Below are positions 41,521 through 53,940 of a DNA stretch of 64,000 nucleotides, in pieces (the first letter of the stretch is position 1; each line of letters opens with the position of its first letter). The position numbers were made by a program, and so were the translations under genes. Where the stretch lies: the NCBI GenBank assembly GCA_016271365.2, contig CM028129.1:1007885501-1007949500 (forward strand), given 5' to 3'. The DNA comes from Neoceratodus forsteri. Lineage: Eukaryota; Chordata; Ceratodontiformes; Ceratodontidae. The notes under the pieces are model-generated. The model was not told the origin of the DNA. It saw only the letters and a list, made by a program, of their open reading frames with translations, and ran no database searches.

Positions 41521-42426
41521 TTTTACTGTTTATCCTCCCTATTTCAGATCTTGGACAACTTCCTCCCTCAGCCTTTGTGCTTCATATCTTTTCCACACCG
41601 GCATCCACATCTGATATTGCCACAACAAGGGGAAGGGTTTGGGAGAACCAAAGCCTCATTAAAGACCGTCGCTGCGTTTTTACCTCATGTTCTCCATAGC
41701 CTCCCTCAGACATGTTGACATGCAGTAGCATGTTGCCATGGCACCAGCTGGTGTGGCCATCATTCCAGCAAAGTGCCATGAATACTTGTTGTGGCCTGCC
41801 AGGGGAGAGAGACTGGGCAAACCTCCTGTCCTGTGGAGGCTGAGATTGAATATTTGGACACTACCTCTGCTTCCTGCTGGACTGCAGGAATGGCCTGGGC
41901 ATGTGGCATGAACCCTGGTTGCTGGCACTGCCATTGCACTGTGCTGGCACAAAAACTGGCATTTAGTCTAACATGTATGGTGCTTGGCTACACATGTGCA
42001 CTCTGAACGGTCCTAAAATGCTTAAGCTGATCTGGGTTATAGTCCATGTTAGTAAAAAAGAAAACAGTACCTTGAATACAGGTGGAGACAAGCTACATCT
42101 GGAAAGAAGAGTCTTGAAAGTTCTGAGAGAGGATTCAGTTGGCTGGAGTGTGCTTATGACATGAACACTTCCAGTTTCCCTGCCAGTCTGATTGAAAGAG
42201 GTTTAGTAGTACTGGGCTTATTTTTTAACAAGCCTTTGAAGCAGAGTAAAGCTTCCTAGCTCACTCCCACAGGCTACTGCCAGCCAGCTGCTCAAGCTTT
42301 GAGTGACAGCATCACTGTCTCTTGTGAAGCACTTTCCATATCTAGTGTAACTCCTCCTTCTAGCTCTCTCTAAAATCACCAAGTACAGTGGTTAACTGGA
42401 CAGCCTCTCTTTGGCACCAGTGTATA
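41521..42426. other. Intron sequence without recognised gene
   Basis: About 900 bases with no coding similarity seen. An acceptor-like TTTATCCTCCCTATTTCAG occurs near 41546, but nothing downstream resembles a BRPF1 exon. This may be original intron sequence. Confidence 0.4.
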
Positions 42427-42983
42427 ACATAGAAACATAGAGGTTGACGGCAGAGAAGGACCGCAAGGCCCATCCAGTCTGCCCATTTCTTTTTCTACCT
42501 TATAAATGTGCAGTCGGCCTTTGCTCTGTCAGTGGCCTATCTATTCATACTCATCTATATTGCTCCCTTATGCCTATCCCATGCCTGTTTGAAACCCTGC
42601 ACTGCATTCATAGCCACCATTTCTTGAGGTAGGCCATTTCATGCATCCATCACTCTTTCTGTGAAAAAGAATTTCCTCACATTCCCCCTTATCGGCCTCC
42701 CTCTAATCTTGTGCTGTGTCCGCTTGTCCTGCTATTTTTCTTATATTTAAACATGTTAGACTCTTTCACCTTGTTAATGCCCTTAAGGTGTTTGAAAGTT
42801 TTGATCATATCACCTCTCTCCCTCCTTTGCTCAAAGGTGTACATATTGAGCTCTGTTAATCTGTTCTCGTATGTCTTCTGATAGAAACATAGAGTTTGAC
42901 GGCAGATAAGGACCACTTGGCCCACCCAGTCTGCCCATTTTCCTACCTATTGGATAAGCTGCAGATTCTAGTTAACCAACAGC

Positions 42984-45830
42984 CTACTTCCTGCAGCCCC
43001 CCACTATAATTGCCTTATGTCTGTCCCATGCATGTTTGAATTCCCCCACTGTTTTAGACCCCACAACCTCTCCAGGAAGGTGGTTCCATGCGTCCACCAC
43101 TCTCTGTGTGAAAAATAATTTCTGCACATTACCCCTGAGCCGTCCCCCCTCTAACTTTAAATTGTGTCCCCTTGTTCTTACACATCTCTTTTTCTGAAAG
43201 ATGCTACCCTCCTGGACTTTGTTGATTCCCTTGAGGTACTTAAAAGTTTCTATCATATCCCCCCTGTCCCTTCTTTCATCAAGGGTATACATATTAAGCT
43301 CTCTGTCTCTCTTCATATGGTTTCTGATGTAGACCCTGCACCATTTTAGTTTTTAGTTGCCCTCTCTGGACTGCTTCCATCCTGTCTATGTCCTTGCGTA
43401 GATGAGGTCTCCAAAACTGCATGCAGTACTCCTGATGGGGTCTCACCAACTGTCTGTACAGAGGGATAACCACTTCTCTTTTTCTACTTGTGATGCCCCT
43501 CCCTATGCATGCCAGTATCCCCCTGGCTCTCCTTACTGACTTCACATTGCTTACCCACCTTTAGGTCATCTGATATGACTACATCCAGATCCCTTGCCAT
43601 TATTGTTGTCGTTAGTACCTCCCCTGCTATTGTGTACTCTTCTCCTGGATTTATATTTCCCAGGTGCATTACTTTGCACTTCTTTGTATTGAATCTAAGT
43701 TGCCATATGTCTGACCATTCCTCCAACCTTGCCAAGTCCCTTCTCATCCTTTCTACCCCCTTGTGTATCAACTCTGTTACAGATCTTTGTCATCTGCAAA
43801 GAGGCATACCTTTCCTTCCAGACCCTCTGCAATGTCACCTATAAAGACGTTAAAGAGGACTGGACCCAGTACTGAGCCCTGAGGTACTCCACTAGTAACC
43901 CCCCTTTCTTCAGAATGTGTTCCATTCACTATTACCTTCTGTGTCCTGTTGTGCAGCCAGTTTGCTACCCAGGCTACCACCCTGAGACCCAATCCCAGGC
44001 TGACTAACTTGATTATCAGTCTTTTGTGGGGGACTGTGTCAAATGCCTTGCTAAAGTCTAGGTAGGCCATATCCACAGCCCCTCCCTGGTCTATTACTTT
44101 GGTCACCCAGTCAAAGAAATTGATTAGATTCGTCTGACATGACCTTCCTGCTGTGAATCCATGCTTCTTTGGGTCCTGTGCCCTGCTGGCCTCTAGGTAC
44201 TGAACAATTCTTTCTTTCAGAAGTGATTCCATCATTTTCCCCACCACTGAGGTCAAACTAACAGGTCTGTAGTTTTCTGCTTCTGCCTTGCTCCCACTTT
44301 TGTGAAGGGGAATCACATCTGCCCTCCTCCAGTCCTCAGGTACCACCCCATCTTCCCATGATTTGTTAAAAAGTGTGGTTAGTGGTGTCACTAGGTTCTC
44401 CCTTAGCTCTTTTAGGATTCTTGGGTGAATCCTGTCAGGCCCCATTGCTTTGTCCACCTTGAGTTTTAGGAGTTCTTACAGGACTCTTTCTTCTGTAAAT
44501 GGATTGGCGTCAACCCCCCTACCCAGAGTGCATCTACTGTTTGGTTTAGGTAACTCCTCCTCTTCTTGTTTTGTGAATACTGAGCAAAAGTATTCATTCA
44601 GTATCTCTGCCTTTTCACTGTCTCCCTCTGCCCACCTCCCCTCTCCTTTATTAATCTTCACTATCCCTCCCTTAACCTTTCTATGCTCCCTAATGTACCT
44701 ATGAAAGGTTTTATCCCCCTTCTTTACTGAGTTGGCTGTCTTTTCCTCGGTTTGGGCCTTTGCTTTTCTGACTGCCTTCCCCACTTCTTTCTGCTTTAAT
44801 TGATACAGTTCCCTGTTGTGCTCTGTCTGTGATTCCTTATACTTTTGAATGCAGCTTTTTTCCTTAACCTTCCTGACACCGCTTTTGAGAACCATAGTGT
44901 TTTTTATTCCGCTTTGTTTTCTTTATTTGTTTCACACAAAGGCTTGTTGCCTCCATGATGGCAGTTTTGATTTTTCTCCATTGTTCTTCCACCCCTCCTT
45001 TCTGGCCATTTGCTAATGTATTCTTCAGGTATTCACCCATTATGCCAAAGTCAGCCCTTCTAAAGTCCAGTATCCTTGTCTTTGTATGGCTTGTCTCCAT
45101 GGTTGTGTTTATTGTGAAGCACACTGTGCAGTGGTCGCTTGTTCCCAGATGTCTACTGACTTCTAAGTTTGTGATCCTCTCTCCATTTGAGAGTACCAGG
45201 TCTAATATTGCTCCCTTCCGAGTGGGTTCCACCACTAGCTGTCTAAGGCATGCCCCCTGTAGGGCATCGAGAATGACCCTGCTCTTGGATGTGGCTGCAG
45301 TCCATGTAGCCCAGTTAACATCTGGCATATTCAGGTCCCCCATCAACAGTATCTCCCCTTTTTCAGCCATTTTGAGAATGCCCTCTATACAACCCCTGTG
45401 CGGCTTGTGATGCCATTCCCTGTCTCCAAGGTGACCCAGAGTTCCTCTTGTCCTCCCCCTTTACTTTTTAGTTCTGTAGCTTTGATCCCCTCCCTTATGT
45501 AGAGAGCTACTCCACCTCCTCTTTTTACCCTTCCTGTCCCTTCTGTAGATTGTGTACCCTGGTATGTTGACATCCCAGTCATAGTTCTCCGTGTACCATG
45601 TTTCTGTGACTGCCACAATATCCAAGTGTTCCTCTTCCATCAGGGCTACTAGCTTTGGAAGCTTGTTTCCCAGACTACGGGCATTGGTACTCATTGCCCT
45701 CCATTTAATGTTGACTTTATCTTTTTTTTACCCCATCCCTGCACTTATTGCCCTTGTCCATTTTTCCATTTACCCCTGTCCTGCTCTCTGTCAAGCTCTG
45801 TACCTCAGTGTTTACCCTACTACTTGCCAT
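42984..45830 (-). pseudogene. CR1-B ORF2 (endonuclease and reverse transcriptase)
   Basis: Endonuclease: STNARSLGNKLPKLVALM (45692), DIVAVTETWYTENYDWDV, TGVVYR, then frame 44864-45370 with MGDLNMPDVNWATWTAAT, TRKGAILDLVLSNGERITNL and SDHCTVCF. RT in one long frame 43777-44457: DKAMGPDRIHPRILKEL, NYRPVSLTSVVGKMMESLL, YLDFSKAFDTVPHKRL, TSGVPQGSVLGPVLFNVFIG and FADD (43789-43800). A 2-base deletion directly after FADD shifts the frame (compare CR1-D). The C-terminus with KYLKGINKVQEGSIFQKKR ends at 42984. Confidence 0.9.
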
Positions 45831-45849
45831 GTTTTGTGGGGGGAGGCTT

Positions 45850-46824
45850 GAACTTTCCTATCAGCACCTCCCCCCTTGGCTGGTTTAAAGGCTTGCCAAG
45901 GAAGCCTTTAAACCTGTCACCTAGGAGCATGTGTCCCTTCCTGGACAGATGCAGACCATCATGCCAGTATAGACCTTCATCTCTCCAGGTAGACCCCAGT
46001 CCCCAATGAAGCCAAAGCCCTGTGCTCTGCACCAGTTTTGCAACCATTCATTAAACTGCATGGTGTGCAGTACCCTAGCCTCACCCCTGCCATAGACTGG
46101 CAGCACCTCTGAGAAGGTTACCGTGTTTGCTACCTGTCTGAGGCCCCTCCCCAACTCCACAAATTCATCCTGCACTGCACTGATCTCATGCCTAGCTAGG
46201 TCATTTGTCCTGAGGTGGACAATGATATCTAGTTTCCTCTCCTGTGATGCTGCTTCTGCAATCCTAAGGATTTGCTTCCTGTCCCTCCAAGCCATGGCAC
46301 CAGGCAGGCACCTTACTTCCCTCTCCTCTCCCTTCCCCAGGTCTATACCCCTAACAATTGAGTCCCCTATCAGAAGCTGTTTCTTTGCCCTGTGGTGTCC
46401 CATGCCACTCTTTTGTGGGTCTCACTTATGGATGTCCCCAGCATTCTTCTTGGTCTCCAATGAGGGTGTCATCATAGAGGAACCTTGATTTTTCCAGACT
46501 GACATATGATTTGCGTAGAGGTACAATTTGGGGGCTACGCCTCTGTTTCACCACCCTCACCCTCCCAGAACCTACTGTGGTCCATCTGCTCTTCACACAT
46601 GGCAACCTCTGAGGCAGTGGTTGTGGAACTGGTGCTCTCTGGGTGGGGGAGGCCTCCTTAGTTCTTGCCAGTTCAGCCTGGAGGTGGGCAGCCTCCTCCC
46701 TCAGAGCTGACAGTTGCCTGCAAATAGGGCAGCAACGCAGGTTCCAGAATGTCTCCCGGAAAATTGCTGCCCCACAGCCAGTGCATTGCACCACTCCCCA
46801 CATGTCCCTCTTCCTTATATACAA
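45850..46824 (-). pseudogene. CR1-B ORF1 (zinc-type motif plus SGNH esterase)
   Basis: Starts MYIRKRDMWGVVQCTGCGAA (46824), then NLRCCPICRQL and a helical LREEAAHLQAELARTKEA. After one frameshift near 46410, LLIGDSIVRGIDLGKG carries the catalytic Ser (GDS), IIVHLRTNDLARHE has block III with R in place of G, and after another shift LYWHDGLHLSRKGHMLLGD supplies the final DxxH. Colinear with CR1-E ORF1. Confidence 0.88.
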
Positions 46825-47045
46825 TATATATAATATACAATGAGTAATGTATACATTTTTTTTGTGTGTGTGTACTTACCCTTTATGCACTGTGCTGGGT
46901 AATTAAGAATATGACAGTTCTGCCCCAAGACCTGTCGAGGAAGTGATGTCAGAACCTTGGCTATAAAGGAAATGCCACGCTGGGTGGGCGGGTAAGGGAA
47001 GGTGTGGTAGACCACAAGCACTGGTGACTGTTAGAAACAATCAAA

Positions 47046-47405
47046 TACACCACTGCTCCACCACCCTGGTGAGTATTGCCCTTTATAGTAAGTCAACCAA
47101 CACCACAATTTACTAGACCACTGCTCCTACACAAACCACTCTACCGAGTCCAGGGATTAAAACGAACTCACTGCTCAGCCAGCTGGACACTTCTAAAATA
47201 TTGCACAAATATCCTTCCAAATCCTATGTGTCTAGCCCAGAAATCAAGCAATTTCAGTTGTATTTCACCCCCCCCCCTCTGGTTATAAAATTACTACACT
47301 TTAATGGAATCCTGCAATTTGTAATGCCAATAAGAAAATAATGAAACTTTCTGTAGAAAGCGTAGCTTAACTTCCTATCTAGTCCCCAACAAAATTATGT
47401 TTTAC
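47046..47405. other. Stretch between CR1-B 5' end and CR1-A
   Basis: 360 bases not found in CR1-E. They may be a longer 5' UTR of CR1-B or a separate small insertion. A C-run lies near 47270. No ORF similarity. Confidence 0.4.
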
Positions 47406-49814
47406 CAGGTTCCCAGTCCCTGCACCATTTTGGTTGCCCTTCTCTGGACTGCCTCAATTTGGTTAATTTCCTTGTGAAGGTGTGGCCTCCAGTACTGCAC
47501 ACAGTACTCCAGATGGGGCCTAACCAGTGTCTTGTAAAGAGGGATTATTACTTCCCTCTTACGACTTGTGATACCCCTACTAATACACCCTAATACCCCC
47601 CAAGCCTTACTGCTGCTTGGATGATTTCAGGTCATCAGTGATGATGATGATGCCCAAGTCTCTTTTTTCCTTTGTGACTGCCAGCAACTCCCCTCCCAGC
47701 CTATAGGTGGCTTCAGGGTTTCTCTTCCCTATGTGCATGATCTTGCACTTCTTTGCGTTAAATCCCAGTTGCCACTCTTCTGACCATTTTGCTAGTTTAT
47801 CCAGATCGCTTCTCATTCTCCCCACCCCATCTAGATCATCTACTCTGTTGCAGATCTTGGTGTCATCTGCAAACAGACAAGCCTTACCCTCTAGTCCATC
47901 TACAATGTCACTCATGAAGATATTGAAGAGGACTGGCCCCAGGACTGATCCCTGAGGTACCCCACTTGTGACTTGCATCTCTTCTGACTGTATACCATTT
48001 ACCACTACTCTGTTTTCTGCCTGTCAACCAGTTTGCCACCCAGTTGACCAACTTCTGATCCACCCCGAGCCTGCCCAGCTTATTTATCAATCTTTTATGT
48101 GGAACAGTGTTGAAAGCTTTGCTGAAGTCGAGGTAGACGACATCAACTGCTCCCCCTTGGTCCACCACTCTGGTTACCCAGTCAAAGAAATCTATGAGAT
48201 TAGTTTGACAGGACCTTCCTTTTGTAAACCCATGCTGTCTTGGATCCTGTGCCCCTATGGATTCCAGGTGTTGCACTATCCTTTCCTTAAGGAGTGCCTC
48301 CATAATCTTGCCCACTACTGAGGTAAGACTGACTGGTCTGTACTTCCCTGCCTCCTCCCTGCTACCACTCTTGTGGAACGGGATCACATGAGCCCTTCTC
48401 CAGTCTTCTGGGACCTCTCCTGCGCTCAGAGACTCACTAAACAGTTCTGCTAATGGCTCTGCTAGTTCCACCCTTAGCTCCTTAAGTACCCTGGGATTTA
48501 TGCCATCAGATCCCATTGCCTTGTCCACCCTGAGCTTAGCGAGCTCTTGTAGGACCCTTTCTTTTGTGAAGGGAGTAGTGTTCACCTCCTCCCCTCCCTC
48601 CCCCCGTGTCCATGGTGCTGAGCTGTGGGCCCTGCCCTACCTTCTCTTCAGTAAATACTGAGCAAAAGTATCTATTTAGGATAGACGCTTTTACAGGGTC
48701 CTCCTCCTCACATGCCCACTTTTCTCCTTTGAGCTTAGCAATACCCCCTCTGGACTTTCTTCTTTCACTAATGTATCTATAGAAAGTCGTCACCTTCTTT
48801 TACTGTTCATGCTGTTTCCTCAGTTTGGGACTTTGCCTGCCTTACTTCCTTCCCTGCTTCCCTTAGGGCACTTTGGTATGCCTCCCTATCTTCATCCCAC
48901 TGTGTTCCCTTATATTTCCTGAAGGCCAGCCTTCTGGCTCTGACCTTTTCTGCTACTGTATTTGAGAACCAAAGTGGTTTCCTTCTTCTTTTGCACTTCC
49001 TTTTCTAACACAGTGGAATGTTGCTTGAAGTATTGCATCCTTAATGCTTGCCCACTTTTCCTGTACCCCCTCACCTGTGTTTCTTTTTGCTAGGGCTAGC
49101 TTAACTCTGCTGGCCATCTTATCAAAGTCAGTTCCTCTGAAGTCCTGTATTTTTGCCTTGGAATGGGATGATTTAGATGTAGTGGCCAAATTGAACCATA
49201 CCATGTGATGGTTGCTGGCCCCCAGGTGACCTTCTACCTGGAGATCTGTGATCCCTTCTCTGTTAGTCAGTAGTAGATCTAGGATAGCCCTGTCTCTTGT
49301 GGGTTGTTGTACCAGTTGTTTGAGGCCCTCCCCCTGCAGGGAATCCACAGTGTGTCTAGTTCTGGCAGATGTTCCTGCTGGTATTGACCAATCTATATCT
49401 GGCATGTTGAAGTCTCCCATTATCAGAACCTCCCCTTTAGCTGCCATGTTTTGTATATCTTCTAACAGTAATGTGTCTGTGTCCTCCCCCTGGTCTGGGG
49501 GTCTGTAGACAACCCCAGTTCTTATGGCTGTCCCATGTCCTGTTTCCAGGGTTACCCACAGTTCTTCTGGCTCCTTGTGTGTATTCTGAATTTCTGTAGC
49601 TTTGATATTTTCATTGACATACAGGGCCACTCCACCCCCCCCTTTTTGCACCTCGGTCTCTTCTGAACAGTACATAGCCAGGTACTGAAGTCTCCCAAGT
49701 GTGGTTAGTGGTAAACCATGTCTTACTAATTGCTACTATGCCCAGTTTAGCCTCTGACATTATTGCCTGCAGGTCTGGGATCTTATTTCCCAGGCTGTGA
49801 GCATTTGTGTACAT
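47406..49814 (-). pseudogene. CR1-A ORF2 (endonuclease and reverse transcriptase)
   Basis: The endonuclease frame 48953-49675 includes GGGGVALYVNENIKATEI, TGVVYRPPDQGEDT, MGDFNMPDIDWSI and QPTRDRAILDLLLTNREGI. It is preceded by TNAHSLGNKIPDLQAIMS (49811), after one shift. The RT frame 47908-48585 includes DKAMGSDGINPRVLKEL, SLTSVVGKIMEALL and YLDFSKAFNTVPHKRLINK. After a shift, TSGVPQGSVLGPVLFNIFMS and FADD (47862-47873) follow. The sequence stops at about 47406, where CR1-B begins. A different CR1 subfamily from CR1-B. Confidence 0.88.
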
Positions 49815-50780
49815 GCTTTTCCATTGGCCAGATTTCGGTGTGTTAGTTGTTGGGTGAGGTTTGGCATTTCCCCTGTGTGTCGTATGGGGAGACGGACCTT
49901 TTTTCTTACCTGGTGATGCAAATGAACTGCAAACATGCTGAATCCCTGTTTGACCACTTCATGGGGGTGTTCTTCCATCTGGACGATGGGTGATGCACCC
50001 TCTCCCCATTTGTTAGTTTTAATATTCTGCAAAGACGCAAACTTCTGCCCCAATGCACTGACTCCTCCTTAGTCAGATGCAGTCCATCAGATTTAAAGAA
50101 CTTTCGCTCCCAGAACTGTTGCCAGTTCCCTACAAATCTGTGTCCTTTTTCCTGGCAGCAGCTCTTGAGCCACATGTTTAGCTCCCCTATCTCCCCTTCT
50201 CTGACCTTCCATCCATCTGCCCCCCCAAGACTGACAGGATCTCAGAGAAGGAGATGTCGGACGAAATGGATGACAAGTTTGTCACCCAGCCTGGTCAGGG
50301 GTTCCCTGGTCTCCACAACTGACCGGCTGGCGAGATCATTAGTCCCTATGTGTACCAGATGTCAGTGTTTCCTCCTGTTTTGTGAACAACTTTAGCAATG
50401 TAGTCAGTGTCTCTCCACGCTGATGTACTTGGGAGACATCTGACCATTACCCCTGGCTGGAGATGGGTATTAACTCCCCAAATCATGGAATCTCCTATAA
50501 TCAGAAGTTTTTTGGATTTCCTTTTTGCTTTTTTTGTTTTGGTTCCTGACTTGGTCGAGTGTTATTGTGCTAGCTCCTGTGCTGCAGTGTCCTGCTCTGC
50601 TGTATCCTGTGCCCCTTTGTTTAATTTCGGAGATAGAAGCAGATGCCTGTTTGTAGTGTTTATATGGTTTTTGGAGGTAATATGTTGGAGAGCACAAAGT
50701 GATGGGGCACCCGGTTTGCCCCTCCTAACCACCTGCCAACCTCCTGGACCAACTGTCCTCTGCGGTCAAGGTTCTTCTGT
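49815..50780 (-). pseudogene. CR1-A ORF1 remnant with SGNH blocks
   Basis: Reading on the minus strand, LLIIGDSMIWGVNTHLQPG (near 50500) is block I, followed by VMVRCLPSTSAWRDTDYIA. Later HRFVGNWQQFWERKFFKSDG and LHLTKEES (near 50080) are block V. Several frameshifts lie between, and block III is unclear. The upstream part is lysine-rich and ends near 50780. Confidence 0.72.
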
Positions 50781-50876
50781 TGGATGTTGGGGAAATGGCG
50801 GTTGGTTCTTATAATGTATTTCCTCTTGAATATGAAATTGAAAGTGTATCAGGCTTGATGACAGAATCAAGCTGCC

Positions 50877-51302
50877 ATGTCCCCTATCAAAGGGTACTAT
50901 CTACTTCTGCTCCTTGCTACCTGGCTTGGTACAGCTGGCACCAGATGCTTAGCTGGGCCACTGCTACCCCGCTCCGAACCACTACTGGGTAGTGCTTTGT
51001 TGTCAAACGCACCTTCAGAAACTGCCTCACTTGGCTGTGGGCAGCAACTCACTTGGCCTTGCCCTTCAAACACAGGTGGCCATATGCCCTCCCCTCGCAT
51101 AGTAGTAGTAATGGTTAGGTGTACCCTAATTAAACCAGTGTGCAACCACCTGAATCATCTGAAGCCTTGGCGGCGGAAGGTACGAGCCAAATTTTATTGT
51201 GAACCTTTCTTCCAGAAAGGTAATCTTTATGCTCCTACTCCTCTCTGGCAACATTCACTCGAACCCTGGCCCACTCAGTTGAACGGGCCCTGGTGTTCAT
51301 AA
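50877..51302 (+). CDS. L2-B upstream ORF with signal-peptide-like start
   Basis: An intact 141-codon frame beginning MSPIKGYYLLLLLATWLGTA, a good secretory-signal shape, followed by a Ser/Pro/Leu-rich stretch and a basic region (LKPWRRKVRAKF). It overlaps the 2A-bearing start of ORF2 in the frame offset by +1, as in L2-A. No family was recognised, so the function is unknown. It may be chance, but the parallel with 27555-27974 makes it worth recording. Confidence 0.38.
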   Translation: MSPIKGYYLLLLLATWLGTAGTRCLAGPLLPRSEPLLGSALLSNAPSETASLGCGQQLTWPCPSNTGGHMPSPRIVVVMVRCTLIKPVCNHLNHLKPWRRKVRAKFYCEPFFQKGNLYAPTPLWQHSLEPWPTQLNGPWCS

Positions 51303-53940
51303 GGTTAAAGGCCTAAAAATAGCCTCACTGAACATCTGCAGTTTAATGGCCAAATTTGACCAACTTCAGCCATGGATGTCCCTCCATACCCCTCACATCC
51401 TCTGCCTAATGGAGACTTGGTTGACCAGTAGGATTAAAGATAGTGATGTTGCCCTCAAAGGCTTCCAAGCATAGAGGATTGATAGAATAGGCAAGAGAGG
51501 TGGGGGATGCCTCTTCTCTTTCAGGGAGACTCTGCAATGCACCATCCTCCCTAGAACCAGGGTAGCTGAGGACCATGAGATAATAGTGATAAAGGCACAG
51601 GTCGGTCAGAATGGCACTATCTACCTACCCCCCAAGAAAGCCACAGCAGGCTTTCCCACAATTATGGACGTTATCAGCACCCTTTCAGAAGGGATGGAGC
51701 TTGTCATTACCGCGGGGACTGTAACAAACTGGGATGGAAAGGAGGCTTCCCCTTTCAGGGATCTGATATCCACCTTCAATCTGGCACAACTTGTCACCTG
51801 CCCCACCAGGCAGAACTATAAGACAGTAAACAGTATCTCCTTGACTGGATCCTAGCAAGCTCACTATCTTGCATCTCTGAGATCAAGGTTCTCTCAGAAA
51901 CGCTAAGTGACCACTCCCCAATCACTGTCCTGTGGTCTAATAAATTTACCAAAGGCCCACCCATTCTCATTGAAAGCAGCGTCTTGAGGAAGGGTAAACT
52001 TGGAGCCCTCAAATCAGCCCTTGCCCTGCATGACTGGACTCCTATGGACCTGGCACCTACCCTTGATCAGACCCTCAGTTACTTCATTAAGGGCTTTACC
52101 TCCATCTGTGGCATCTATGCCCCACTCACCAAAAGAAAAATTCAGAGGCAGGCAAATGACTGGACTGATGGGGAGCTCCTCTCCCACCTGAAAGAAAGGG
52201 ACATTCTCTGGGAGAAGGCCAGAAACACAGGTAGCAAGTATGACTACCAGTGCTACAGAACAGCTAGTAACCGCTGCACCAAGCTAATCCGGCTCGCCAA
52301 AGCCAACTATCATAAGGCCCAGCTAGCACCCTCACCTGCTCAGTATCAGTAACACCCCCCACTACAATCCCTTTTGCTGTTGCAGAAGCCTTCAATAAGG
52401 CCTTCACCGATCTCACTCCAGTGCTACCACCTGCCTATCTTCAACCTGATTTGAACGAGACTAACAATGGATCTACTGAGTGTTCTCACCTGACCTACTT
52501 TAAAAGGGTGATGGTGAAGGAGGCCCTTAATATGGTCAAGAAAATACTAGGTAAGACCAGACTGGGCAGTGACGGGATAGACATGAAACTTCTATCCCTC
52601 ACCCTGGACATTCTTATAGTACCCATTACCATTCTGTACAATAAGGCCCTGGCCCAATTCCTGGCGGTTTGGAAGCAGGCCCTTGTTACTCCAGTGCATA
52701 AAGGAGGCGACAAGTCTCTGGTAGCCAACTACAGACCCATCTTGATCCTCTTCCCCCTGTCCAAGGCACTGGAAAGATTGTGTCGGGTCAACTCATTGAC
52801 TACCTCAACAAGTATAATCTACTATGCCCCAACCAGCACAGCTTCAGACAAAATCACAGTACCACCACTGCCCTGCTGGACTACACGAACTATGCACATA
52901 AGGCCCTGGATGAAGGCAAACTGGTGGGGTCTGTCTTTATTGACCTCACCAAAGCCTTCGATACAGTCAACCACCCCCCTTTTTACTGACCCAACTGCAA
53001 AACATGAGTGTGGCGCCCAATGCCCTTTGCTGGTTCCAAGACTACCTGTTATGGAGAAATGAATGTGTCAAAATTGGGCACACAGTATCCAGCGCAAGAG
53101 AGGTATCATTAGGGGTACCCCAGGGATCAGTACTGGGGGCCTCTACTCTTCAGCCTCTTCTTAAATGACCTCCCCACAGCCTGCGACACCAAACTCATAC
53201 TATATGTAGATGATGCTGTGCTCCTGAGCTGCAGCACATCTCAGGCTGCCCTGCAATCTGAGCTGCAGAACTCCTTCTCCAAACTCGAGGACTGGTTCTG
53301 TAGTCATAAGTTGCTACTAACCTACAAGAAGACCAAGGCCATGTTTATGTCCAACCCCCACAACTAAAATAAGCACCACCCCCTCACCTCCAACTCATGC
53401 AGAGAGCCACTGGAACAAGTTCACTTGTTCAAGTATCTGGGGGTCATAATAGATGATACCCTCACATTTGCACACCATATTGACTCTTTGGTCAAGACAG
53501 TCAGTACCAAGATTGGTGTCCTGTACAGGCACAGGCAACACCACTCTCTGGAGGCCCTCCGCCTCTCAGTCCACAGCTCAATTATATCTACTATTGACTA
53601 GTGGTCTATGGGGTGGCAACAGATACAGCGCTCAAGAGGGTTCAGACTGCACTCAGCAAAGCCTGCAGACTCACTCTGGATGCTGAACGTGGCACTCATA
53701 CCTGTACTCTGTACAAACATGCAGATTGGTTGTCATTAAGAAACCGTGTCAAATACCAGACTTACATCCTAGGGAAGAAGGCTCTATTGGGTAAAACACC
53801 ACCTTGTGTAGGCAGTTTGATCAAGGCAGACAATTACAGGTCACCAGAGGGAGGACTAGAAGGGCCTTGGCAATCTCCTTCCGTTGCACCTCACTTGGGC
53901 AACATGCATTTGCCTACTGGCCCCCCTGTGGATGAATGAA
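51200..53940 (+). pseudogene. L2-B ORF2 (endonuclease and reverse transcriptase), broken
   Basis: Starts near VIFMLLLLLSGNIHSNPGPL, where the 2A consensus is reduced to NPGP. Endonuclease parts: VKGLKIASLNICSLMAKFDQ, ILCLMETWLTS, FNLAQLVTCPTRQNYK. RT parts: MVKKILGKTRLGSDGIDMKL, NYRPILILFPLSKALERL, then in another frame IDYLNKYNLLCPNQHSFRQN, VFIDLTKAFDTVNH, YVDD (53203-53214) and LFKYLGVIIDDTLTFAHHID. Thumb and tail in frame 53601-53939: LSKACRLTLDAE, CTLYKHADWLSLRNRVKYQT. Many stops. Confidence 0.82.

Larger units (their letters stand above)
42881..47045 (-). mobile_element. CR1-B: full-length minus-strand CR1
   Basis: Closely similar to CR1-E from the 3' end (42881, with GAAACATAGAGTTTGACGG) to the 5' UTR (about 47045, where GTTAGAAACAATCAAATACA matches the reverse complement of CR1-E 22267-22287). 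Both copies are about 4.2 kb. It carries ORF1 and ORF2, each with only a few frame breaks, and is the best-preserved LINE in the window. Confidence 0.9.
42427..50820 (-). mobile_element. CR1-A: minus-strand CR1 split by CR1-B
   Basis: The 3' end lies at 42427-42880 (C-terminus YENRLTELNMYTFEQRRERG and 3' UTR). The rest of the element, from the reverse transcriptase thumb back through endonuclease and ORF1, is at about 47406-50820. The first piece ends at KTYENRL and the second starts at KMVQGL, which are neighbouring in CR1 proteins. Net length is about 3.9 kb. The upstream limit near 50820 is approximate. Confidence 0.75.

Noticed and set aside
41540..41620. Possible BRPF1 exon after an acceptor-like TTTCAG
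   Set aside because: The downstream translation has no BRPF similarity, and the flanking exons are already contiguous at protein level.
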